A program made the translations under genes and the position numbers. This document shows positions 1 to 6,094 of a stretch of DNA of 8,946 bases, piece after piece (positions within the stretch are counted from its first letter, which is position 1; every line of letters starts with the position of its first letter). The DNA lies in contig JASIDM010000114.1 of assembly GCA_030044695.1 (NCBI GenBank), forward strand, positions 1 to 8,946, written 5' to 3'. Under the pieces are notes generated by a model. That model did no database searches, was not told where the DNA came from, and saw nothing but the letters and a program-made list of their open reading frames with translations. This DNA is from Thermoplasmata archaeon. Lineage in GTDB: Archaea > Thermoplasmatota > Thermoplasmata > Lutacidiplasmatales > UBA184.

Positions 1-206
1 GTGACCAGCAGGGTCGCGGTCACGACCCCGTAGCCCAGCAGGAGCCAGATGAGGATCGGGAAGCTCCCCGGCAGGAACGGGTCGACCCCGACCCCACGGA
101 GGATCACGGGCAGCGAGATCAGGACGATCGTCCCGTCGAGGGAGGCGAGCAGCGCCCCGAGGGTGGTGTTCGACAGGACGATCCACTTGTACTCGACCAC
201 GCGCAT
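1..206 (-). CDS. MFS transporter, N-terminal fragment (DHA2/EmrB-QacA-like), cut by left window edge
   Basis: Reading the minus strand from the ATG at 206-204 gives 68 codons open to the window edge, beginning MRVVEYKWIVLSNTT. The segment SLDGTIVLISLPVI (residues 22-35) matches the first-helix signature of drug:H+ antiporter-2 type major facilitator proteins (LDxTIVxxALPxI), with the Asp in the expected place. It is followed by a loop with DPFLPGSFP and a second hydrophobic helix, ILIWLLLGYGVVTATLLV. The protein should be a polytopic inner-membrane exporter driven by the proton gradient; the substrate cannot be read from this fragment. The start is supported by a TATA-like box 28-34 bases upstream and the absence of a ribosome binding site, as expected of a leaderless mRNA. 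It is transcribed divergently from the MOSC gene. The family call is strong; the remaining roughly 85% of the gene lies outside the window. Confidence 0.85.
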   Translation of the reverse strand, partial: MRVVEYKWIVLSNTTLGALLASLDGTIVLISLPVILRGVGVDPFLPGSFPILIWLLLGYGVVTATLLV

Positions 207-233
207 CCGCCCGAAGTCCGGGCGAGGTCTCCA

Positions 234-241
234 GTCTATGC
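234..241 (-). promoter_or_regulatory. Probable TATA box of the MFS gene
   Basis: On the minus strand this reads GCATAGAC, spanning about -28 to -35 from the MFS ATG at 206. It is an A+T-rich island in very GC-rich sequence at the spacing expected when transcription starts at or next to the start codon. Its core is one arm of a small inverted repeat (236-252). Confidence 0.5.
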
Positions 242-252
242 CCCGCCCATAG
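236..252. promoter_or_regulatory. Inverted repeat CTATG-N7-CATAG overlapping the MFS promoter (candidate operator)
   Basis: CTATG at 236-240 and CATAG at 248-252 are perfect inverted repeats around the spacer CCCCGCC. The left arm lies within the predicted MFS TATA box, and the flanks carry related GTCTA sequences at 234-238 and 254-258. A dyad over the TATA box upstream of an exporter is where a repressor would bind, but the arms are only 5 bp, so chance is a real alternative. Confidence 0.3.
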
Positions 253-376
253 CGTCTACGGGGCTTGCGCACCGCCGTCGGCCGACCGGTGGGCGGCTGG
301 AACGATCGGATCGCTCCGGGTGCGCCGGCGGGCCGTCGCGCCGTCCAGCCCCGAGCTCTCGGCGGAAGACCAACGC

Positions 377-383
377 CTAAGTG
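377..383 (+). promoter_or_regulatory. Probable TATA box of the MOSC gene
   Basis: CTAAGTG spans -31 to -25 from the ATG at 408. There is no Shine-Dalgarno sequence before that ATG, so a leaderless transcript is likely. This argues for the ATG at 408 over the in-frame GTG at 381, which overlaps this element. Confidence 0.45.
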
Positions 384-407
384 GGGTCGCCGCGTACGCT
401 CTGCAGC

Positions 408-992
408 ATGCCCGAGGCCGGGGGCACCGACGACCGTCCGTTCGTGGGTAGGGTCTACCGGCTCGGGGCGAAGGGCGCGAAGGCCGACGAGCGGGGACTC
501 CCGAAGCCGGAGCTCCAGGAGGCGAACCTCCTCCGCACCGGTGTCGAGGGCGACTACAACCTCTTTCGCCAGGTGAAGCGGGGCGGGGACCCCGGAATGG
601 CGCTCCTCCTGTTGCCCAAGGAGACCTTGGACCAACTCCGGACTGAAGGCTGGTCGGTCTCTCCCGGGGATATGGGAGAGAACGTCACCACGGAGGGGAT
701 CCCGTACGACGCGCTCCGCCCCCCGCGGAGTCTCCGCCTTGGCTCGGCGCTCGCGGAGACGACGAAGGCCTGCGATCCTTGCGACAATCTGTTCCTACTG
801 CCGTCGATCGGTCCGACGCGTGGACCGGCATTCCTGAAGGCCACCCTGGGGCGGCGAGGCTGGTACGCTCGGATCGTTGTGGAGGGGCGGGTCCGGCGCG
901 GCGACCGTATCGAGCTCCTTCCCCGCGAGCCCGGTGGCTCCGCCGCCGTCTCCCCTCAGGCGGCGCTCATGTCCCAAGATAGGCCTAAATAG
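408..992 (+). CDS. Stand-alone MOSC-domain protein
   Basis: The 194-residue protein is a single MOSC domain, the fold shared with the C-terminus of molybdenum-cofactor sulfurase and with YiiM/YuaD-type proteins. Hallmarks visible are GENVTT (G90-E91-N92), a Cys pair C122-D-P-C125 where the family has its conserved sulfur-handling Cys, and a C-terminal strand pair in which VxxGRVxxGDxIELLP closes the barrel. Family members move sulfur to the molybdenum cofactor or act with molybdoenzymes such as N-hydroxylamine reductases; which applies here is not evident, and no Moco gene adjoins it. It is cytosolic, with no signal peptide or membrane segment. The ATG at 408 was preferred to the in-frame GTG at 381 because the domain begins right after it (VGRVYRLG) and because of promoter spacing. 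Its TAG stop lies inside the promoter of the next gene. Confidence 0.88.
   Translation: MPEAGGTDDRPFVGRVYRLGAKGAKADERGLPKPELQEANLLRTGVEGDYNLFRQVKRGGDPGMALLLLPKETLDQLRTEGWSVSPGDMGENVTTEGIPYDALRPPRSLRLGSALAETTKACDPCDNLFLLPSIGPTRGPAFLKATLGRRGWYARIVVEGRVRRGDRIELLPREPGGSAAVSPQAALMSQDRPK
984..992 (+). promoter_or_regulatory. Probable TATA box of the 1015 membrane-protein gene, overlapping the MOSC stop codon
   Basis: CCTAAATAG spans -31 to -23 from the ATG at 1015 and includes the TAG stop of the MOSC gene (990-992). It is the strongest TATA-like element in the window. The 22 bases between the stop codon and the ATG hold no Shine-Dalgarno sequence. Confidence 0.6.
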
Positions 993-1014
993 TTAGGGCT
1001 CGGGTTCTCGACCG

Positions 1015-1770
1015 ATGGTCACGAACACTACCCCATGGGGCACCGGCTGGCGCGAGAAGTTGGAGCTGCCCCCGCCGGACACCCGGGAGGGTGGTGTGAT
1101 CGCGCTCGCCATCACGTTCGCGCTGGTCTACTTCCTGCTCTGGGTGATCCAGTACAACGCCATGACGGCCCTCGCCTTCACCGTCACGTCGTTCTCGCTG
1201 CTCATCAGCCTGGTCGCCGCCTTCTCGCTCTCGGGAATGGTCGGTGCCGACCTCTCCACGTTCCAGCGGCTGGAGCTCGAGCTCGCCCGGACCGTGCTGG
1301 CCTACGCGGGCACGGGGACCGCTCCGCCGTCCGATGCGCCGCTCGCCGGCGTCTGGCGGGCCCATGTCGCCGCGGCGGAGGAGTCCCGACGGATGGCGCG
1401 CGCCCACGCCTACGCTCTCGGACTGTTCACGATCGCCGGCGTCGTCGCCCTCGTGGCGACCCTGCTCGCCGGGCTCGGCACCGTGGCCCACCTCCAGGAC
1501 CTGCTGGGCCTTGCCATGCTGGTCGAGTGGCTCACGTTCACGTTCCTGATCGCGGGGGCGGCGGCGGTGCTCTACTCCATCGGCTACGCCTCTCCCGTGG
1601 CGTTCTACGAGCGCCTCGCCCCTCGCCGCTGGCACCGGAACTCCGGCCAGCAGCGGGTCGTCGAGGGGGCCGTCGGCGAGGTCGCTTGGCTCGCGGAGTT
1701 CGCCCGCTCGGCGCGCGACTCCCGCATCAGCCCGGTCGGTCCGTCGATGCTCCCCAGCTGGCGGGAGTGA
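1015..1770 (+). CDS. Four-helix membrane protein of unknown function
   Basis: The 251-residue product is not a family I recognise. Four hydrophobic segments are clear: about residues 27-47, 51-76, 133-155 and 163-190. The first two and last two form hairpins separated by a hydrophilic stretch of some 55 residues (78-132) rich in Glu, Arg and Ala. That stretch is probably helical and, by its two flanking Arg clusters (R115, R125-R129), probably cytosolic. A final hydrophilic tail of about 60 residues (191-251) holds Arg-rich sequence (RLAPRRWHR) and ends in PSMLPSWRE. No catalytic motif is visible. The start is the ATG 31 bases after the beginning of the TATA-like box at 984-992. High third-position GC and clean membrane topology support it over the long antisense ORF on the minus strand. 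Confidence 0.75.
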   Translation: MVTNTTPWGTGWREKLELPPPDTREGGVIALAITFALVYFLLWVIQYNAMTALAFTVTSFSLLISLVAAFSLSGMVGADLSTFQRLELELARTVLAYAGTGTAPPSDAPLAGVWRAHVAAAEESRRMARAHAYALGLFTIAGVVALVATLLAGLGTVAHLQDLLGLAMLVEWLTFTFLIAGAAAVLYSIGYASPVAFYERLAPRRWHRNSGQQRVVEGAVGEVAWLAEFARSARDSRISPVGPSMLPSWRE

Positions 1771-1847
1771 ACGGTCCCGGCGGGGGCCCCCCGATCCTCG
1801 GGCCAACGATTCGCCGCCGGCGCGCCGCACTCATATAGCGAGGGCCG
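1771..1847. other. Short intergenic spacer with an oddly placed TATA-like element
   Basis: 77 bases of mostly GC-rich sequence. The only A+T-rich element is TCATATAGC at 1831-1839, only 9-17 bases before the ATG at 1848, closer than in the other genes. It contains an in-frame TAG (1836-1838) that rules out an upstream start for the next gene. Confidence 0.4.
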
Positions 1848-2432
1848 ATGCCCGCGCCGGGCACTGGAGCTACGTCCGCGCCCGATCGTACGGGGACCTC
1901 GGCATCGAGGTCCCGGGACCGCCCGCGACCGCGTCCGGGTCGCCGGTACCTCCATCCGCCGCGGGGCGCGCCTCCACCCCCCAAGCGCGGGTCCGCGCGC
2001 GTCGTCGAGGAGGAGGACGTCGAGGAGATTCGCCCGCCCCGACGGCGGCTGTGGTGGGGGATCGCGGTCGGCGCCGTCGCCGTGGTCGTGATCGTCATCG
2101 TGGCGGCGCTCGTCCTCGCCGCCCCGGGCCGGGTCGACGTCACGACGATCAACTACACCTCCGGCGACGATGTCTGCAACTGGGCGGGCTACACGTCCGG
2201 AGGGTTCACGGCGCCGAGCCGGACCTCCGTGGAGTACACCGTGCTGATCTACGACGAGAACTCGGGCTCGTCGTGCTACATCTCCACCGTCACCGCGAAC
2301 ACCAGCGGGTTCTCGATCTCCAACGCCAACACCCCCGTGCTCATCCCGGTGGACAGCTCGGCGAACCTCTCGTTCGAGATCAACCTCCCGAGCCACGGCT
2401 ACACCGGCAACCTCACGTTGGACCTGGAATAG
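1848..2432 (+). CDS. Single-pass membrane protein with Pro/Arg-rich cytosolic N-terminus and small beta-rich ectodomain
   Basis: The 194 residues fall into three parts. Residues 1-67 are low-complexity, Arg/Pro/Ser-rich with an acidic patch (EEEDVEEI, 54-61) and a closing RRR stop signal. Residues 68-92 form one strongly hydrophobic helix. Residues 95-194 form an extracytoplasmic domain of alternating beta strands, with several Asn-X-Ser/Thr sequons and two cysteines (C110, C143) placed to form a disulfide. The end of the ectodomain (NTPVLIPVDSSANLSFEINL, then GYTGNLTLDLE) looks like a small Ig-like sandwich seen in archaeal surface proteins. The N-in/C-out orientation is inferred from the positive residues before the helix. 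I recognise no named family. The ATG at 1848 is forced by an in-frame TAG at 1836. It lies just upstream of the thermopsin gene on the same strand, so a shared envelope role is possible. Confidence 0.7.
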   Translation: MPAPGTGATSAPDRTGTSASRSRDRPRPRPGRRYLHPPRGAPPPPKRGSARVVEEEDVEEIRPPRRRLWWGIAVGAVAVVVIVIVAALVLAAPGRVDVTTINYTSGDDVCNWAGYTSGGFTAPSRTSVEYTVLIYDENSGSSCYISTVTANTSGFSISNANTPVLIPVDSSANLSFEINLPSHGYTGNLTLDLE

Positions 2433-2600
2433 ACGGGTCGGCCTGCCCGATCCGGGGAACGCCCGGCGGCGGGGGATCCGGTGTGGCCCCGTCCTCCGCC
2501 CCTTGAGAGGACTCCGTGGGCGCTCGTCCTCGCTCGACGACGCGCGAGCATCGAAACAAACCTTCATGTGGCGGCCGCCCGTCGTTCCTGCGAGCGGCAC
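2433..2600. other. Intergenic region upstream of the thermopsin gene
   Basis: 168 bases between the upstream stop codon and the preferred thermopsin start. It is GC-rich except for an A+T-richer island at 2551-2567 (cgaaacaaaccttcat), the likely promoter, 34-50 bases before the GTG at 2601. The reading frame stays open through here to a GTG at 2481, but that stretch encodes Arg-rich sequence unlike the N-terminus of a secreted protein. No terminator or RNA gene was seen. Confidence 0.4.
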
Positions 2601-5600
2601 GTGCGGCGGGCGTCTTGGGCGGGAGGAGTGCTCGCTCTGGCGGTCGCTGTTCTCGTGCTCCCTCTCGGCGGAACCAGCTGGGCCGTTCACGCGGTACCCG
2701 GGTCCGCCCCGGGTCCGAGAGCCGCGTCGGTGGCGCCTGCCGATTCCGCCACGAGCGCCGGGGGCGCTCCGGCCGCGAGCCCTGCGACGGCGGTCGGTGC
2801 CGGCGATTCCTATGCTCGCAGTCTGGAGGCGGCGCTGCACGCCCGCAACGTCCCTGCCGAGGCGATCCGCCTTCCCAACTTCGCGGCGGCCGATCCCGGC
2901 CAGTCCGGGCCGGTCCAGCCCACGTACGCCCAAGGCCCGGCCCCGATGGGGATCGCGGACCTTGGGCTGAGGAACGTTTCCGGGACTCTTCAACCGTACA
3001 ACTACAGCACGCCGAGCGTCGAGGGGACGATCAACCTCACCCGCGCCGTGGCCGCCTCCGCCGACGCGGGCGACCCCGGCACGTTCGGGGTTCAGTTGGA
3101 CGCGGTCGCCACCAACGTCACGCTCTGGGGTATCCCGGGGTTCGAGTTCTGGACCCAGAACGTCGCCGTCTACACCCCCGAGAACGACAGCCTCACCCTG
3201 CTCGACAACGTCTGGAACTTCTCGGCGCCCAACGCGAGCCTCACCGGGAACGCCTTCGCCTCGGTCGGCCCGACGGGCGTGCTGGTGGCCCCGTACTACT
3301 ACTACGCCATCGGCCCGACGCTCACGATCTCCTACCCGTTCACGCTGACGTTGTACCTCAACACGACCCTGACCGCCGGCGACCCGACGGTGTTCTTCAA
3401 CTACTCCGTCCGGAACAGCTCGGGGATCGTCGCTTCCGGGGCGTACGACGAGGTGACGTTCTTCGCCGGGGCGAGCAGCTCCGCGGACGCGGCCCCGCCG
3501 ATCGGCTTCGCCGTGAACGGCAGTGCCTACGATCCGATCGGCCTGCCGAACGACATCGAGTTCGTCCTGACCGGCGATGGCGGCGGCTCGACGACGACGT
3601 TCTACGCCATGGACGGGGGGATGTCGCTCGATCGGTGGGTCCGGGGCGGCTACGCCGAGGTCCCCGCGGCGTTCGACGCCGGCGCCGATACCGGGGAGAC
3701 GAGCGACGGGGTCCTCCCGTACTACCGGACCCCTTCGGTGCCGGGCTCTCCGAGCGTCGTGCTGGCCCTCGGGCCGTCGTACGTCCTCGGCCTCTGGAAC
3801 GTCTCCGCGGCCCTCGAGGGCGCCCGGGCGTTCCAGGGGACGTTCCGGCCCCAGAACGCCTTCCTGTTCATCAACCCCGGGACCAGCCCGAACGCGTCGA
3901 CCGCCCAGTGGGTCCCGACGCTGCACCTCGGGGCGGCGGCGTCCGACTTCGTCATCCCGAACGGCGGGAGCTACACGTTCCAGTGGCTGCTGAGCGACCG
4001 CACCCCGGTGAACGCCACCGAGGACCCGCTGGCGAACTCCACGCTCAACCCGCTCGTGCTCAACCTCACCGCCGCCGCGGCCCGGGGCTCGTACACGCCC
4101 CTCCTCGCCTGGGGGAACGCGGAGCTCGACGCGATCAGCTCGAGCGGCAACGGGACCGCCGGCAACCCGTACGTCCTGATCCACCGGCCGGTCGGCCCCC
4201 TTGACCCGCTCTTCGGGGAGACGAACGAGCTCGGCTACCCGGTGTTCGCCGCGGTCCTGCTCGTCAACACGACCGACTACGTGGACGTCGACGACCCGTC
4301 CATCGCGATCGACTACGGGAGTTGGCTCGCCCCGACGCTCGACCGCCTGGGCCTGCCGTCCTCGAACGACCTCCAGATCGCCTTGTGGAACACGAGCGAC
4401 GTCGTCGTGGAGAACTCGACCGATCTCGGCGGCTGGCTCCCGCTCGACGCCGAGGACTTCCCCGTCGGGGAGCTCGTCCTCTGGGGCTCGTCGGACGACC
4501 TCGTCGCCGGCAACACGTTCCTCGATCAGGGCGTCGCGATCGCCCTCGTCGGAGGGACGAACAACACGGTCTGGGGGAACACGATCCTCACCGGCTCGCT
4601 CCTCCCTTCGTTCGCCTACGCGGTCGACCCGGTCGGGCTCCTGGAGACCGAGTCCGGCGACCTCCTGTACAACAACTACCTCGACGTCGACATCCCGGCG
4701 GTGACGCCGGTCTACACCCCCGCCCTGTGCCCGTTCGGCTGCTACGTGCCGTACCCGGTCGACGTCTGGAACGTCTCCCTCGAGCCGGCGAGCGTCACCT
4801 CGATCGTCCTCGGCGTCCCCCTCTCGGGGAGCATCCTCTCGACCAGCTACCAGGGCGGGAACTTCTGGTGGAACTACGGGACCTCGGAGGACCCGTTCGG
4901 GGTCCTGCCGTACGACGACGGCGGCTTCATCGTGATCGGCGGGGACTACTATCCGCTGTTCTACGACCCGTTGTACACGGTGACGTTCCAGGAGAACGGC
5001 CTCGTGCCGGGACCGTTGTGGAACGTCACCGTCGACGGCATCACCAACAGCTCGTTCGTCGCGATCGCGAACCTCACCCTGCCGAACGGCAGCTACGTGG
5101 CCGCGATCGGGGTCCCGAGCGGCTACGAGGGCCCGGCGCTCGTCGCGTTCGTCGTCAACGGGACGAACGTCACCGTCCCCGTGAACTTCTCCGAGGAGTT
5201 CGTCGTGACGGTCAAGGAGACCGGGCTGGTCAGCGGTTGGACCTGGAACGCCACGCTCCTCGGCACCACCGAGGGGGCCGGCAGCCTCGCCTTCTCGTCG
5301 ACGAACGGCTCCGAGGCGGTCGAGCTGGTGAACGGGACGTACGACCTCACGTTCCAGGCGTACGGCTACGCCCCCGCCGGCCACGTCCCGACCCATCTCC
5401 ACGTCAACGGCCGTGCGGCGACGGTGAACGTCGAGTTCGCCCTGGTCGCGATCCTGACCGTGAGCGCCATCGGGCTCGCCTCCGACGCCGGCTGGACGGT
5501 CAGCGTCACCCAGGACGGCGTCACGGTCCAGCAGTCGGCGATCGGGGACGGCGAGATCGTCTTCACGGTCCTCCAGCTGAACCCGGGCGCGTTCACCTGG

Positions 5601-6032
5601 ACCGTCAGCGCCACGAACTACTCGGCGAGCCCGGCCCAGGGGAGCGGCGACGCCCCCACGCCGATGGCGGCGAGCGTGCTGTTCAAGTCCAACTCCTCCT
5701 CGCCATCACCGCTCCTCGACCCGTGGTTCCTGGCGACCGTCGCGGCGGGCGTGCTGGCCGCGGTCGGGTTCGCCCTCTTCGCCCTCGAGCGTCGTCGCGG
5801 ACGTCGCCCCCCTCCCCCGCTGAAGTCCCCTCCGCCGGTCACGCCTGCGAGCGCGGTCCCCGCCGGGGTCGTGGGGGCGTCGGCGCCCCCCGCGCCGGCC
5901 CCTGCTCCGACGCCCGCGGCCCCGACCCCCTGGTCGGAGGGCCCGGCGGACGCCGAGGCTCCCCCGACGCCCGTCTGGCAGGAGTCCCCGGCCGACGCGG
6001 ACGCGTCGTCGCCGCCGTCCCGGGGCGCGTAA
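2601..6032 (+). CDS. Thermopsin-family (A5) surface protease with beta-helix section, three beta repeats and C-terminal membrane anchor
   Basis: From the GTG at 2601 the product has 1143 residues. In order: an N-terminal signal (MRRASW, then a hydrophobic core GVLALAVAVLVLPL); an Ala/Pro linker to about 115; a thermopsin domain from MGIADLGL (116) to about 400, with the family's Y-x-Y-x-T start, WGIPGFEFWTQNV and the aromatic YYYYAIGPTLTISYPF; a linker to about 580; a beta-helix, NosD-like stretch (about 585-790, with GNTFLDQG, NNTVWGNTIL, GNFWWNYG and GGDYYPLF); three beta repeats (792-1035); a membrane helix (about 1042-1063) ended by ERRRGRR; and a Pro-rich cytosolic tail of about 80. By eye there are 34 N-glycosylation sequons and only two cysteines in the mature part (C710, C714). 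Thermopsins are acid proteases; activity here is inferred, and large members may be structural. The start is uncertain: GTG 2568 and 2481 are in frame, but 2601 gives a proper signal peptide. Confidence 0.88.
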   Translation: MRRASWAGGVLALAVAVLVLPLGGTSWAVHAVPGSAPGPRAASVAPADSATSAGGAPAASPATAVGAGDSYARSLEAALHARNVPAEAIRLPNFAAADPGQSGPVQPTYAQGPAPMGIADLGLRNVSGTLQPYNYSTPSVEGTINLTRAVAASADAGDPGTFGVQLDAVATNVTLWGIPGFEFWTQNVAVYTPENDSLTLLDNVWNFSAPNASLTGNAFASVGPTGVLVAPYYYYAIGPTLTISYPFTLTLYLNTTLTAGDPTVFFNYSVRNSSGIVASGAYDEVTFFAGASSSADAAPPIGFAVNGSAYDPIGLPNDIEFVLTGDGGGSTTTFYAMDGGMSLDRWVRGGYAEVPAAFDAGADTGETSDGVLPYYRTPSVPGSPSVVLALGPSYVLGLWNVSAALEGARAFQGTFRPQNAFLFINPGTSPNASTAQWVPTLHLGAAASDFVIPNGGSYTFQWLLSDRTPVNATEDPLANSTLNPLVLNLTAAAARGSYTPLLAWGNAELDAISSSGNGTAGNPYVLIHRPVGPLDPLFGETNELGYPVFAAVLLVNTTDYVDVDDPSIAIDYGSWLAPTLDRLGLPSSNDLQIALWNTSDVVVENSTDLGGWLPLDAEDFPVGELVLWGSSDDLVAGNTFLDQGVAIALVGGTNNTVWGNTILTGSLLPSFAYAVDPVGLLETESGDLLYNNYLDVDIPAVTPVYTPALCPFGCYVPYPVDVWNVSLEPASVTSIVLGVPLSGSILSTSYQGGNFWWNYGTSEDPFGVLPYDDGGFIVIGGDYYPLFYDPLYTVTFQENGLVPGPLWNVTVDGITNSSFVAIANLTLPNGSYVAAIGVPSGYEGPALVAFVVNGTNVTVPVNFSEEFVVTVKETGLVSGWTWNATLLGTTEGAGSLAFSSTNGSEAVELVNGTYDLTFQAYGYAPAGHVPTHLHVNGRAATVNVEFALVAILTVSAIGLASDAGWTVSVTQDGVTVQQSAIGDGEIVFTVLQLNPGAFTWTVSATNYSASPAQGSGDAPTPMAASVLFKSNSSSPSPLLDPWFLATVAAGVLAAVGFALFALERRRGRRPPPPLKSPPPVTPASAVPAGVVGASAPPAPAPAPTPAAPTPWSEGPADAEAPPTPVWQESPADADASSPPSRGA
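4974..5677 (+). repeat. Three tandem diverged beta-domain repeats within the thermopsin protein
   Basis: The repeats begin at 4974 (YTVTFQENGL), 5199 (FVVTVKETGL) and 5451 (ILTVSAIGLA) and are about 75, 84 and 75 residues long. Each opens with a strand and a Gly-Leu turn, then a Trp followed by a strand (LWNVTV, TWNATL, GWTVSV). The first two then have an NGSY or NGTY turn before another strand, and the third has a diverged equivalent. This pattern is common in archaeal thermopsin-like surface proteins. They probably act as an extended stalk carrying the N-terminal domains out from the membrane. The third copy is the most diverged. Confidence 0.65.
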
Positions 6033-6046
6033 CTTCGGGGGTTGCC

Positions 6047-6065
6047 GGCCGCCGGCCGGGCGGCC
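6047..6065 (+). promoter_or_regulatory. GC hairpin abutting the channel-gene TATA box (terminator or operator candidate)
   Basis: GGCCGCC (6047-6053) and GGCGGCC (6059-6065) form a perfect 7-bp stem around a 5-base loop GGCCG. It begins 14 bases after the thermopsin stop codon and is followed by TTT. The right arm occupies the position where a BRE (TFB recognition element) would sit, directly against the TATA box at 6064-6072. It could end thermopsin mRNA or bind a regulator of the channel operon. The short T tract makes it weak as an intrinsic terminator. Confidence 0.35.
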
Positions 6066-6072
6066 TTTACTA
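6064..6072 (+). promoter_or_regulatory. Probable TATA box of the ion-channel operon
   Basis: CTTTACTAG spans -31 to -23 from the ATG at 6095, the same spacing as the elements before 408 and 1015. There is no Shine-Dalgarno sequence between it and the ATG, in keeping with a leaderless transcript. Confidence 0.55.
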
Positions 6073-6094
6073 GCTTCGCGCCTCTCCCTGCCGG

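Larger units (their letters stand above)
207..407. other. Divergent intergenic region between the MFS and MOSC genes
   Basis: About 200 bases separate the two divergent start codons. Apart from a TATA-like element near each end and a short inverted repeat next to the MFS promoter, nothing was recognised here. Short ORFs across it are Arg/Pro-rich GC shadows without homology that I can recognise. No RNA gene, repeat or terminator was seen. Confidence 0.5.

Noticed and set aside
49..252. A plus-strand ORF of 67 codons at the left edge
   Set aside because: It is a shadow of the MFS N-terminus on the minus strand, which carries a clear transporter signature.
985..1830. A 281-codon minus-strand ORF
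   Set aside because: It is a shadow of the four-helix membrane protein. Its product is charged low-complexity sequence, whereas the plus strand gives clear hydrophobic helices.
2481..2600. Extension of the thermopsin N-terminus to the GTG at 2481
   Set aside because: The added 40 residues are Arg-rich and would bury the signal peptide. The A+T-rich promoter-like island lies within this stretch. It stays possible but is less likely than a start at 2601.
1605..5402. A 1265-codon open reading frame on the minus strand
   Set aside because: It lies opposite the thermopsin, the 194-residue protein and the end of the 251-residue protein. Its product is almost wholly Arg/Glu/Gly/Asp/Val dipeptide-like sequence with no domain. 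This is what the reverse frame of GC-rich genes gives; the plus-strand proteins have signal, membrane and domain features.
6040..6070. A standard intrinsic terminator after the thermopsin gene
   Set aside because: The stem is sound, but only three T residues follow and they belong to the TATA box of the next gene. It is kept as a hairpin of uncertain role rather than a terminator.
4322..6073. A 583-codon plus-strand ORF inside the thermopsin gene
   Set aside because: It is an alternative frame of the thermopsin, Arg-rich throughout, with no recognisable motif.
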